This document shows, piece after piece, positions 53,279 through 64,000 of a DNA stretch of 64,000 nt. Origin of the DNA: Centrapalus pauciflorus. Taxonomy: Eukaryota; Streptophyta; Magnoliopsida; Asterales; Asteraceae. The stretch covers positions 1,308,706 to 1,372,705 of the forward strand of contig JAANYP010000257.1 of assembly GCA_020465985.1 (NCBI GenBank), read 5' to 3'. The position numbers and the translations under genes are program-made. Within the stretch, counting starts at the first letter, position 1, and the number at the start of each line of letters is the position of its first letter. Below the pieces are notes generated by a model that worked only from the letters and a program-made list of their open reading frames with translations, was not told the origin of the DNA and ran no database searches.

Positions 53279-54533
53279 TGTGATTCTTTCTTGGGGAAGA
53301 AATTAAAAAAGGGAATTTGAATCCAATCGATAAACCGCAATTAAGCTTCTTTTCTCTACAAGAATCACTGGTACGTTTTTTTTTTCTTTAATTCTTTATC
53401 AAAGATTGTATGTATTTCTTCAATCTCGTATTGTTTGTTCTTTAATTTGTTTGGTTGTGAATTTCAATTTCGCATCATTTGGAATTCATGCTGTTATGGA
53501 TTTGGTAGATGAACTGATCGTTGAATTGTTGTTGTTGATGTTGGTGAATTTTCGTTCAAGGTTTTTCGGTTGAGTTTTACGGTTTTAGGTTTATTCGTCG
53601 ATTGTCAAATTTTCCATCGATTAATGGAATTCTACGAAAATTGAGGAGATTTATAAGATTTTAATGGTAATTCAGTTGAGTTTTAGTTTCAATTTCGTAG
53701 CTTATTCTGTGATAATGAATGAATCATGGTGTGAAATTGGAGCCATGGTGTTGGTTCAGCTGAATTGAAGTTGCGTGTGTCTGTTTGCTTACCCTTTTAT
53801 GCAATTTCTCAGCGAAGGAGAAGGTATAACAAGTTCATAGCTGGAAGTCATTAGGGCTAAATAAACTTTATTAAAGAAAGTTTACTGAATAGATAAAAGC
53901 GCATAAAAGTAATTTGTTACATTTGTTCTAGACTTGAAGATTGGTTGAACTCAAGGGATGGTCTGCTGGTTCATATAAATTTTAGATTTTACACAAATCA
54001 AAATACAAGGCTTCCTAGGGTTTTTATCTGTTGGCAGTTCCTTTTCTTGCTTCTTAATTATTTTTCACAGGGCTTATGTTCTTTAAATTATGTTAATCTT
54101 TTGCCAATTTTCAGGTATTTTAATAGTTGTCATGATCAGGCTTTTGCTCGAACGGTTACTTTTCTTTCTAATATGATTGAAATGATATGGGTAATTCCCA
54201 CCATTATGTATCTTATATCTTCAGAAATATGGTGATCTATGGTTAGTGGTGGACCTAAGATTTCAAGTCGTCAGATGCACTATGTAGGTCCATGCGTCTA
54301 TGGTACTTTAAAATTCATTTTTATAGATCCAGTCAATCTGTGCGTTTGTGGATTACTTGTTTACCTGTGAATGGTTTATCTTTTGATATTCTTGTACATA
54401 ACATTATATTCAGTGTACATATTTGCAGGAATCTTTATTAATGGTGGACAGTACTCCTGTGGGGGACTGAAGCATCTGTTTTGGATAGTGCCAGTTATGC
54501 AAATATTTCCTCCCTGATTTTTGGCAAACTAGG
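53279..54533 (+). promoter_or_regulatory. Leader and 5'-UTR intron of the RING gene
   Basis: A leader exon ending AGAATCACTG| at 53,370 is followed by GTACG, then a 1,058-bp intron with a T-rich start. The acceptor TTTGCAG| ends at 54,428, and the leader resumes at 54,429 about 105 bp before the start codon. Two TTTGAC(T/C) W-box cores lie upstream at about 53,218 and 53,244. A transcript would be needed to confirm. Confidence 0.5.
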
Positions 54534-56056
54534 ATGGCTGTAACCCCTGAAGAGCAGAATATAGATCATGCAACAGACAGTTACCCTTTGCTGGTGGAGA
54601 GTCGAGGAAACCATGAAAATCAGCATGTAATCGATTTGGAGAGAGGAAGTGATGATGACACTTCCTCATCAGATGCATCCAGTGATTCGCTGTCTCGTAG
54701 CCCTAGGACGTCCACTTCTCAGCTGGTTCGAGCGTCATCCAGTGGATCAAATGCACTTGGGAGGAGAGGGGAAGGGTTTGGTCGTCGTCGCTGGAGCCCA
54801 TTCGACACTTTGTTATGGATTTCAATCGAACTAGTATTCACCTTGGGGCAAATTATTGCATCCATTGTTGTTTTATATATATCACGACATGAAAATCCAC
54901 AGACACCTTTGTTTGCTTGGATTGTGGGTTATGCAGCTGGGTGTGTTGCAAGTCTCCCGTTTCTATATTGGCGTTATCTTCATCGCAATCATGCTACAGA
55001 GCAGGGGTCAACTCAAGCTCGACAGCCACCTTCTGAGGGTAACCATCGGCCACCAGAACCAAATTCTTACATAACAATCTCATTTGCTCGGTCTGCTGAA
55101 GAAGAAACTCGTCCAGCCACATCTCCAGACTCTTGGAATGGTCTGAATGTGGGTTCGAATGCTAGGTAGTTGTCTGCTTACTTGCTGTGCCTGTAAGGCT
55201 GTAATGACTAATGATGTTAGTTTGCAATATATGTGATTCACTTGATTATATGTTTCTTCCTAGCAGGCTAACTATGTTTGTGGACCATTTCAAAATGGCT
55301 CTCGATTGCTTCTTTGCTGTATGGTTTGTAGTTGGCAACGTTTGGATTTTTGGAGGCCATTCATCATCTGCCGATGCTCCCAATTTGTACAGGTACTACT
55401 GATAAATCACATTGTCTGGAAAGAAACTTCCTCTTATTCTACATGATAAGAAACCTTAGAATTCCCCTTTCCTATTATTACAGGCTCTGTATAGTGTTTC
55501 TAACTTTTAGCTGTATCGGCTATGCGATGCCTTTCATTTTATGCGGAATGATATGTTGTTGCCTGCCTTGTATCATTTCTATCCTTGGTGTCCGTGAGGA
55601 TATGAATCAAATGAGAGGAGCAAGTGAAGATTCCATTAATGCTCTGCCAACACACAAGTTCAAACTAAAGAAGAATGGGAACAATGACACAAAAGATAAT
55701 GATTCAGGAGTTGATGAAGGCGGGATTTTAGCAGCAGGGACTGAAAAAGAACGTGCTATCTCTGGGGAGGATGCTGTAAGTTGTCGTACTTTATAACTCG
55801 TCTTACAACCTCAGAATTTGTCTCTACTTTATGATAGATACATTCTTGAAAAATGGTGCAGGTATGTTGCATATGCCTGGCAAAATACGCAGATAATGAT
55901 CTGTTGAGAGAACTTCCTTGCGCACATTTCTTTCATATAGAATGTGTAGATAAATGGCTGAAGATCAACGCATCATGTCCATTATGCAAGTTCGAGATCG
56001 GTGGTAGTAATAATGAGAATTTAACTACAGAAGTCTCAGATCAGCAACAAGCATGA
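54534..56056 (+). CDS. Membrane RING-H2 E3 ubiquitin ligase
   Basis: Four exons: 54,534-55,165, 55,267-55,392, 55,484-55,775 and 55,862-56,056; phases agree, 414 residues. The N-terminal 85 residues are acidic and Ser-rich. Hydrophobic segments follow at about 91-117, 124-147, 217-240 and 255-285, the last with a Cys cluster (CGMICCCLPC). The RING-H2 at the C-terminus has ligands C352, C355, C370, H372, H375, C378, C389 and C392, with the usual PCxHxFH and W382. The ligase would be anchored in a membrane with its RING in the cytosol. Layout and length match the plant family of Arabidopsis At1g12760/At1g63170. A spacer of about 50 polar residues precedes the RING. The substrate is unknown. Confidence 0.92.
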
Positions 56057-56261
56057 AACATCAAAGGAGTTTAGCTGGCTGATTACGTTCTTCACGTAGT
56101 CAGAAGCAGTAAACCGCCGAACTGCAGTCCTTACGAATGATAAGGTCTTGTCCAGTTAATTATGATCTACTTATCTCTTTCTCGTTACTGTTTGCCAAGT
56201 TAGGGTTGTATAGATGAACCAAATCCAATGGAATTAAATGTGTTGTTATAGTACTTTGTCT

Positions 56262-56267
56262 AATAAA
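56262..56267 (+). terminator. Candidate poly(A) signal of the RING gene
   Basis: AATAAA lies 206 bp after the stop codon, followed by T-rich sequence. It is a plausible 3'-end signal, recognised by motif only. Confidence 0.4.
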
Positions 56268-57113
56268 CCTACATTTTTCCCTGAGTGTCAACTATAAGCT
56301 ATATGTGTTCATATGTGTGTTTTTTGCGGCCTGCAAGTTGCATAAAATAAAGTTGAGGAATTCAAGCGATTCAATAGAATGCGCAAAATCTTTACATATC
56401 TTTTTGGCTTAATATTGATAAAACTCTATCAACTTTTTATATTTTCAATATTACGTCTCTAAACTTTTTTTTTCAGATTGTTCGAGACTATAAACTTTTT
56501 TTGTCTTATTCAAAAATTATATATTTGACTTGTTTGATCGGTTACTAACATTGGTTTGTTCATGCGATTAATATTGAAAAAAACTCATTGTCTTTCACAG
56601 TTTAGTGATTAAGTCCTTACAATTTTATACTTAGGGATAAAAGTGAAAAAAATCTTATTAACTTTTTCTATTTTCACAATTAAGTTTCTAAACTTATTTT
56701 TGTTTAAGTCATTCAACTATGTTTGTCTTATTTAAAAGTACGACATGTCTTACCGGTTACCAAACAAATAACATTTGTTTTACCATCCGATTAATATTGA
56801 AAATAACTCATAATTTTTTAACAATCTAGCAATTAAATGCCTAAACTTTTTTGTTTTATAGATTGCGTTTTACCGGCTCATTCAATAGCAAGTAAAAAAT
56901 CTGTCTATACTATTAAAATAGTAACTAAATGTCACATGGCAAACTCTAATTTAATTTGCCACATGTCGCTTTCTCCTTTTGCCACGTCATTTGTTGATTT
57001 TATTTTTAAATTTTAAAGCAAATCAAATCTATGTAAATCTAATATGGATTAATTTAATAACTAACTAACTAAAATTAAACAAACTTTATTATTCATATAA
57101 TAATTATTATATT

Positions 57114-57122
<9 letters not shown>

Positions 57123-57207
<85 letters not shown>
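57123..57207. repeat. (TA)n microsatellite, left flank
   Basis: About 85 bp of TA at the left edge of the TIR element inside the Helitron. Confidence 0.95.
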
Positions 57208-57212
<5 letters not shown>

Positions 57213-57636
57213 GATTCAGGTTCAAAAAGATACCTCTCGAAATCAAGTGCACTCGAAGGTACCAACCTTAAAAAAACTTTTTTTTTAATTTTTTTCTCAT
57301 AACCATGTTTAAATTAGTGTTATACACATGATATATGAATTTCACATACATTCACACTTTCTGTGTCTTTAAAAATTATGTGAATGCTCAATGCATATTT
57401 ATGTGAATGGTCATCCGTGTGAATGGTCATTTCACACCATGTGAATGTGTGAATGACCATTCACATGATCTTTTTTTACCATTCACAAGGTTTATAATGT
57501 TACTCCTTTTGAAAAAAAGTTTTATAATGTTGTCTTATACATGTCCATTCAAAAAAAATATATGTGAATGATCATTCACATTAGGGTACGTTGGGTACGC
57601 TGGAATCTCATAGGTACGCTGATGAACCTGATTCCA

Positions 57637-57639
<3 letters not shown>
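57208..57639. mobile_element. (TA)n-bounded TIR element, intact copy
   Basis: The left end ATAGATTCAGGTTCAAAAAG and the inverted right end ATGGAATCAGGTTCATCAGC share GA(T/A)TCAGGTTCA. TACCT and GGTACC-type words follow at both ends. Both edges run straight into TA tracts. The left 320 bp match 36,622-36,942. The middle has mirrored GTGAATGGTCATTCAC-type words. Confidence 0.65.

Positions 57640-57699
<60 letters not shown>
57640..57699. repeat. (TA)n microsatellite, right flank
   Basis: About 60 bp of TA at the right edge of the element. Confidence 0.95.
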
Positions 57700-57701
<2 letters not shown>

Positions 57702-57743
57702 ATTTCTAAAATTAACTCATGTAAGACATGGGTAATACCCTAG

Positions 57744-58452
57744 TATATACATCGAAACATGACAAAATAATTTAGGAACTTAAACAATCGCAAAATGTGA
57801 AAATTTTATAAGGTTTTTTCTAATATTATATCTTTTAAATAAGACAGAAATAGCTTAACGACTTAAACAATCAGGAAAAAATCATAAAAAATTAAATAAA
57901 AAAAATTATAGGATTTTTACCATCTTAACTGTTATCTTTTTTCTGTGATTTATTGCCATTGAATATTGCTGATATTATATTATAGGGTGTCATGCACAAA
58001 GCACACATGCCAATTAGTCCAAGACAAATAAAACAATATTGAGCATGAGACAGAGTGCAAAACTTCCTTTCCAAATCAAACGTACAAAGCAACTTAGCAT
58101 ACAAACTACATGTAGGAAACCAATGTTGCTAGCACCAAAATTAAAATCACCTCAGCTATGTATTGAAAAGAAAAATGTGGACTAAAGGGTTTTTTCTTTT
58201 TTTTACATAAACCATTTTCTTTGGGTTGATCTCAAGACAGATCTTATCTCCCAGCATCAAGGGCATAGGCACAAGCCAAGAGAGAACTGTACAGTATGCT
58301 ATACAAAGAAACAACACGGCCTGTTATTTGTTCGCGTTTGCTGAGCCGAAATTTATGATCCTTACATCACGAGTGTTTTGAAGCTGGGACATGAGTAAAA
58401 GTGTGATTGCTTCGATTCTTGTGCCCATGGCTGTGTGATACAATCTACTCAA
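57744..58452. other. Intergenic and 3' flank of the GRV2-like gene
   Basis: No gene to about 58,200; the part near 58,200-58,452 is probably the 3' UTR of the next gene. Confidence 0.4.
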
Positions 58453-61400
58453 TTATGATCCATTAAGCTCAGATGTGACGGAAGCAGTAGGAGATTTTGC
58501 CAAGTTAGGGTGTGGTGGAGGAGCAGTTAAAGAATAAGTAAGCCTTGATGAGGAAGAATTCTCGATTAGTCCAGCAATCCCAGCAGTTGCTATTTGAGCA
58601 TTTGAAGGAAGGAAAAGATCATGCTTCTGGTCTTTATAAGCTGCCCAAACCTGCAAAAATGAGGTTCACTAAATCACATATACATACATGTAAAATCGAC
58701 TGTTTCAGGGAAGAAACATAATTTATTTCATCTACTTGGTTCTCTAGATTTAAGAGGGGGGGAGATCATTCATGCGAAATATATAAATGAAGATTGCATT
58801 TTACTACAAGATTTGTATCTATATTTGGCAATAATGCTAGGTTCGGGAAAAAAGTCAAGGAAGATCTTTTAGAATGGAGTATAACATAATATGACTTATC
58901 CAGAATAGGTTCACCACTGCTTTTATGGTTTGCTTTGACAAGCCACATACAAGGACACAAGAATATACAAAGTATCAACCAGTCAAGATCTTACATCACG
59001 AACAGAAAGTAAGTAACAGAAGTATGATTTCCATGATGACTTACTTCAGAGGAATCTAGTATGTCGCGAACTTTCGCGCAGTGAGCTCCTTCTGTGGCAA
59101 ATGCATGCAAAACCTAGATCACCACAAACGTGCGGAAATCAGTAAAGAAGAGGGAGGAAATGGCCAGTAACTGATGATGCACGTAAGAAAGAGCACAAAT
59201 ATAATTTTGATATTCCAGCTCCTTAATTTCTACTGTTTCTTACATAAAACATGATAAATTGGAAGACGAATAATGTAGGCAGCAAATCCATGCTATACAG
59301 TAGCCTACTGCAATGAACTAACCTCAATTGCAAGCACCCGACCAATGGATGCTTCGGATTCGTTCCACTTCATTTGAGAGCAAAGACCGTTTCTCCCTCC
59401 TGCTCTCCAGTCAAGAAGCCCAAGCAACACTTCAATGAGCCCAACCCTACAACAGAATATTATTGCACTACAGACGTTAGAAATGTCCAATCAAACAAAT
59501 TACCAAATTGAATATGCTTAGGTACCAATTGATCATTTCACCCTCCTTTTCCAATAATTCTTAAGTGGTTTAACTTTATTGTTTGGTCCAAGCTTCTAAT
59601 ATTTATAGGTTTTTGCATGTGATCCAGCAGCTACTCACCTAAGCCCTTGTGCGACAAGTGCATCACGTGCTCTATTTCCAGCAACAACGACACGTTTTAA
59701 CGTCTCAAGTGCTAGTATGCTTCCACCTTGCCATCCGATAGCTTTCATTAGTAGCGGAACCACCTGGAGCGAAAAACGGTGCAGATAAGTAAGAGAATGG
59801 TCAGCAAGATGTTGATCAAGAAACATATTTACGGAGGTAATATATTAGGACTGCAATGACAGAATAGGTAAAATAAACAAAAGCCTGTACCTGAGTTGTC
59901 CCGACACTAGTTGCCGCCATGGCTTCTGCACATGTGGTGCTAGCCGCAAGTTGATGTAAGACTCGCAAGCAGCTGAGTCGCACACGTTCTTGAGGAGTTT
60001 GTGACGTCTGTGATGGATCCTCGTCGCCTTCCAATTGTGCATCAGGCATGCTCAATTCTTCCGAGGACATAGTTTCACGTCTTGCCTCAAAGGCTACTGC
60101 AGACAATAGTTTGGGCACGTAACCCAGGTATCCAACATGATCTGCCAGTGTAGGGTGTACTCGCAATAAAGATACCAATGCAGCAGATAACAATAGTGGC
60201 AGCTCCGGATCAGGTCCCTGAATATCATGATGTGTAGCAGCGATTGATGAAAGATACTGATCTAGCAGTCCTTCCAAAAATCTCTTTGGATTTCTAAGCG
60301 GGAATTTTGGATCCTTCAGGAAGAGTCTCACATAGATTCCTCCAACCTATTAATGGGAAATTCACATAATCATCAGTACATACACATGCATAGAACAATT
60401 TGGAATACCTAGGGATGGCAAAACTCAGTCTGTCCCGACAACACCAAAGAACCGAAATGGGGCCATACCAAATCGAACCAAAACTGGTGAATTCAGATTA
60501 CCCCAGTTCATGATTTTTTAAAAATTTGTTTCAATCATTTTCTTCATTTTAAGTCGGACCAAATCATGGTTCAATTATATGTCCTTCATTTTACAGTTTC
60601 GGTTCGGACTGGCTAGTTTCAGCCCAAGGCACCTAGACATAACTGGTGCTGATAAATACCTGAGGCTCATCTCTCATTTCTTGTTGGCTAGACGCCTGTT
60701 CAGGGACATCCCAATCAAAAACGCGACCTTTCATTTGCTCCTGGTAAACATCGGATGCCATCGTTGCAACTTGTGCAGCCAAAGAGGCAGCCATGGCTGG
60801 AGTCCATACTAGTTCTGGAGTTTCCGTTGTTTGTTCAAGAGCACTTACAACAGCCTCACCGGGACCATCTCTAATAATAGACACCAATCCATCTGGCAGA
60901 AATCTCGCCAGCGTAATTGCAACCCTAGGTCCATGCATCGGTTGCCCAACAAGCTTCCCCAATAAAGAGGCAGCCGCTGCTCTTTGAGGTAGTGGCACTT
61001 CTTCTGCACAAGGAAAACAACTGATAAAACAATGCCTATAAAATTCAAAACTATCGTCAAGGAAAGAGCATAAGAACAAAATGTACCACGTAATGGCAGG
61101 AGAAGTTCAAGAATGTACACAACCCCACCATGCTTGGCAGCTGCCCATGCAAGTTCTGGTGTGCTTGCTAGGGCATAAAGAACATGGAGAGCCCCTTCAC
61201 GACAATTGGGGGAAGAGTGAAGCATCTGTAGTAAAAGAAGAACACTAGATCCGTCCGCTACCATAGCCTCCAGGCAAGGAGCGTGTGTCGTCAAGCGTGA
61301 GAGCACACTCAAGCATAGTTGTGGAATGTTGCTTCCAGATGGAACGTCAACAGAAAAGCATTCAAACAGAGGTAATAACTTTTCTTTCGAAGAAAAGACA

Positions 61401-64000
61401 GATGCCAAATTAGGGTCGCTTGTTAGCAAATTCTGCAAAACAAAAAGATGTAATAAGCCCTTCTTTCCACTTCATCATCAAACAAAAAATTTCCAAGGAT
61501 TATCGATTATTATACCTGAAGAGAAGTCAGCCCAAGTTGAAGGTTGCCAACCACACCCAAATCCTCCTTATCCGTTAAGTTCCCATCAGATGATGTTACA
61601 GAATCATCTGCAGTTTTCTCTTCGCTATACAATTTGCCATCATGATTGTTTTCAAGTTCTGATGTCTCGTGGATTGAGCCAGTCATCTGGGTATCAGGCA
61701 CAGTAGCAAATTGATTGTGTACAATGCTTGATATAAATTCGATAAGGGCAACACAAAAAGCTTCTGGTTCACTAATCTCAAAGTCGGGCTGATCATTATA
61801 GACCCTTAAATACACATTGCCAATGAGGATCTCTTTAGAAAGAGCTTCATATAGGAAGGCATGTGAATCCATCAAGGTATGTGAACTGTCAGGTTCTAAA
61901 GTTGCACGTTTCTGGTCTACATACTTCAATAGCTCTGCTCGAGTTGAAGAGTTCCAAATAATCTGCCATGGTATGACAACCATTACTAACACGCCAAAAA
62001 AAGATAAATGATAGTATAGAAGGAAGAAGTGGCATACCTCTGGCAACTCCAAGTTCGAGTTTAATTTCATCAAGAGGTCTTTCGGTAGTTCCTCTTTCAG
62101 CATGCTTGCAAGCTTAGGAGTCAACAAAGCCTTTAGAGCATCAGCTGCATCCTGGTTATATGGTGTTGGACTCTCAGCAGCCATACCACTAAGCCTTGAC
62201 AAGGCATTTGCAGCTCGTATTGCATGCAAATTTTTAGCAGTTTGCACACTAGCACCAACTCCATGTGCTTCTGTGGTATCGGGTTCTTCTGCTGTTGAGT
62301 CATACTCAAGCAACAACGGTAACAGATACCTAACCCAAATAGAGAAGTAACCAAGGATCAACAGAACACTCCAGAAGTCATGAAGAATAAATGAAAGATG
62401 AAATAAGAAGTGATGCTGGATGAATAATTATCACTTGGACACACATAATGAAGATTTGTTGAGACAACCAAAAACTATGGTTACTGTGCTACGTAAAAAG
62501 TACTCTGTTTTAACTTTTAAGCTAATACATGCAACAGTAATTCCAGTCCCAAACACGCTACAACTGGAATAATAGAGTAATAGAAGGTGTCACCATTGAC
62601 AAAAAAACAAAAGATAGATAACTATGGACATATAAATGAGAGTTTGGATGTGTATTTTGAATTGTTGTTCCTGTATAATTAGAATAAAACTATAGTTGAT
62701 TAAAATATGTAGGTAAAGTTCAATTTATCTTAATAATCAGTTTTCTTACTATTTTGATCCTAAATAAACGAAAAAAAAAAACTATAATCACCTATAACCG
62801 CACACTCAAAAACAAAATATTACAACTTCAAGTCACAATAATTAGTTTAAATCAAATGCCCTGTAAGTGATTATGCAACAACAAACTTGATAGAAATTAT
62901 CAAAATATATGAACAAGGATTTGTGCAGACTGGGAAGGTGGTTATAAGTGAAAGGCAATTGCAGATAACATGCTAAAAAGGTTGTCGATCAAATGCCAAG
63001 TAAATCAGAGGAGTGAATTTGAAAACAAAGTACAAAGTCGGAGGCATAAAGGTACTACATAAAAAGGACAATAAACAGACTTACCACAATACACCCGCTT
63101 TCAACAAAGCATTTTGTAACTCAGAGGACACACAAAGATGAGCAATAGTTTGAAGAGCTGCATCCACGGCTGCTGGTACAAGCTCAAGTTCAGTACAGTG
63201 CACAATGTCCTCAACTAATCCAGATAGCTCAAGCACCTCGACCCTGGCACTCTCAAACTGACTAAGGCTAGAAAATGTCCGCATCACATTCGTGACAATA
63301 ATGGTGGATGGTTCATTTCCAGGAGTAGTTGGTTGAACCACACACATGCATCGTGAGAGAAGTGTTGCAAGAAGCTTTATGCCACCATCCCTGACAAGCT
63401 CTTCTCCATTCAATGATGAAGATGCACACCTACAACCACAGATGCCAAACACAGCAGCTTCAAAAAAATCTCCAAAACAATTATAGGATTAAAAAAAACA
63501 TATACAATAATGTAAGGCACTTACGTTAGCCACATTAGCTCTGAGGCTGCAACAAGTAAAGGTGCACGTTCTGGGGATAAAAAATTGGTATCATCGTCAT
63601 CCACTGTCACAGCATTTAACAGCATTGGGTATCCAGCATATTTAAATGGCTCCAAGACATCTCCATACCGTCTATATAAAATACACTGTCCCTTCAGCAA
63701 AAGCAGCAACCTCCAAGGTTGTGGGCCTTGCAAACCTTGCATTGTGGCCTGTGCATTATTAAATTTTAAATTTTTTTCAGCTACTTGCAACAGCAATATG
63801 ACAGTGGTATAAATTTCCAGAAAAAAACTGGGAAGACATATTTACATCAGCAGGATATTTTCCATGAAAACAAGATGCTTACTTGTAAACGCTCATACGC
63901 TTTCTGCACTGCAAGGAACTTCTCTCTTCCTTGAGGATTTTTGTCTGGGTGATATTTCATTGCAAGCTTCCTATACTGACGTTTAAGTTTTTCTTCATCA
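58453..64000 (-). CDS. GRV2: GRV2/KAM2 (RME-8/DNAJC13-type) J-domain protein, C-terminal part
   Basis: Twelve exons on the minus strand: 63,883 to beyond 64,000; 63,525-63,748; 63,085-63,429; 62,038-62,329; 61,516-61,962; 61,087-61,432; 60,660-61,003; 59,891-60,346; 59,639-59,763; 59,323-59,446; 59,045-59,113; 58,453-58,650. All junction phases agree; 1,028 residues are visible. The first is a J domain: DEEKLKRQYRKLAMKYHPDK with the HPD motif, then QGREKFLAVQKAYERLQ. Armadillo-like helical repeats follow, with ELMWLT|CASSSLNGEELVRDGG, a GNVYLRVYNDQPDFEISEPE block and VRLFLKDPKFPLRNPKRFLE, and a Ser/Pro-rich tail to SELNGS. Plant GRV2 is about 2,550 residues with the J domain about 1,030 from the end, which fits. 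RME-8 proteins act with Hsc70 on endosomes in vacuolar sorting. The N-terminal 60% is outside the window. Confidence 0.93.
60410..60640 (+). mobile_element. hAT-like relic in a GRV2 intron
   Basis: Begins TAGGGATGGCAAAACTCAG, the terminus of the element at 52,109, and holds CGGTTCGGACTGG and CCAAATCGAACC-type words. It lies in the intron 60,347-60,659 and makes up most of it. No right end or target duplication was found. Confidence 0.4.
62330..63084 (-). other. Longest GRV2 intron, no insertion identified
   Basis: A 755-bp AT-rich intron with TTAG| acceptor and GTG|GTAAGT donor. No element ends or other gene seen. Confidence 0.5.

Larger units (their letters stand above)
56904..57743 (+). 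mobile_element. Non-autonomous Helitron hosting a (TA)n-bounded element
   Basis: It begins TCTATACTATTAAAATAG at 56,904 and ends CATGTAAGACATGGG (hairpin) ACCCTAG|T at 57,743. Its left 215 bp match 3,592-3,804 in inverted orientation. The interior is occupied by two long TA tracts and the TIR element at 57,208-57,639. Without these the Helitron would be about 0.27 kb, like the others in the window. The 5' flank is G rather than the preferred A. Confidence 0.6.

Overview
The window is nuclear DNA of a flowering plant, most likely a eudicot. The evidence is intron-rich genes for plant-specific protein types (a plastid FatB-type thioesterase, a plant PP2A B' subunit, a GRV2/KAM2-like J-domain protein), AT-rich intergenic DNA, and plant-type transposons (Helitrons, hAT, Tourist-like and CACTA MITEs, a Met-tRNA-primed LTR element). 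Asteraceae would fit the repeat flavour, but that is a guess.

Six genes can be supported. (1) 7,894-8,535 (-): one-exon organellar, probably mitochondrial, ribosomal protein bL12. (2) 17,327-20,624 (+): six-exon TDRD3/RMI1-N (DUF1767) protein with an RGG tail; its first intron appears to be GC-AG. (3) 25,090-26,750 (-): two-exon PP2A B' (B56) regulatory subunit, with a duplicated 3' splice site and a leader intron. (4) 39,840-41,776 (-): six-exon FatB-like acyl-ACP thioesterase whose frame is intact across all exons; a hAT element sits in intron 4 and its first intron looks GC-AG. A decayed second copy lies at 48,058-48,790 (-). (5) 54,534-56,056 (+): four-exon membrane RING-H2 E3 ligase with a 1.06-kb leader intron. 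(6) 58,453-64,000 (-): the C-terminal 1,028 residues of a GRV2/KAM2/RME-8-type J-domain protein, running off the right edge. An unidentified exon-like ORF lies at 24,464-24,772 (-).

The rest is mostly a layered record of transposition. A 2.23-kb non-autonomous LTR element (21,467-23,696) has two 267-bp LTRs that I read as identical and a 5-bp target duplication, so it is young. Several hAT elements keep exact 8-bp target duplications (31,945; 33,972; 42,191; 52,109). There are Tourist-like MITEs with TAA/TTA duplications, a 459-bp CACTA-type hairpin, several short Helitrons, SINE-like units and a LINE 3' remnant.

The most distinctive structure is a set of terminal-inverted-repeat elements bounded by long (TA)n tracts at 36.6-39.8 kb, 42.2-43.75 kb and 57.2-57.65 kb. 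They are nested in each other and in other elements, which suggests that mobile units target, or carry, TA microsatellites.

The genes belong to unrelated housekeeping pathways: mitochondrial translation, RNA or topoisomerase biology, phosphatase targeting, plastid fatty-acid release, ubiquitination and endosomal trafficking. Nothing indicates a functional cluster.
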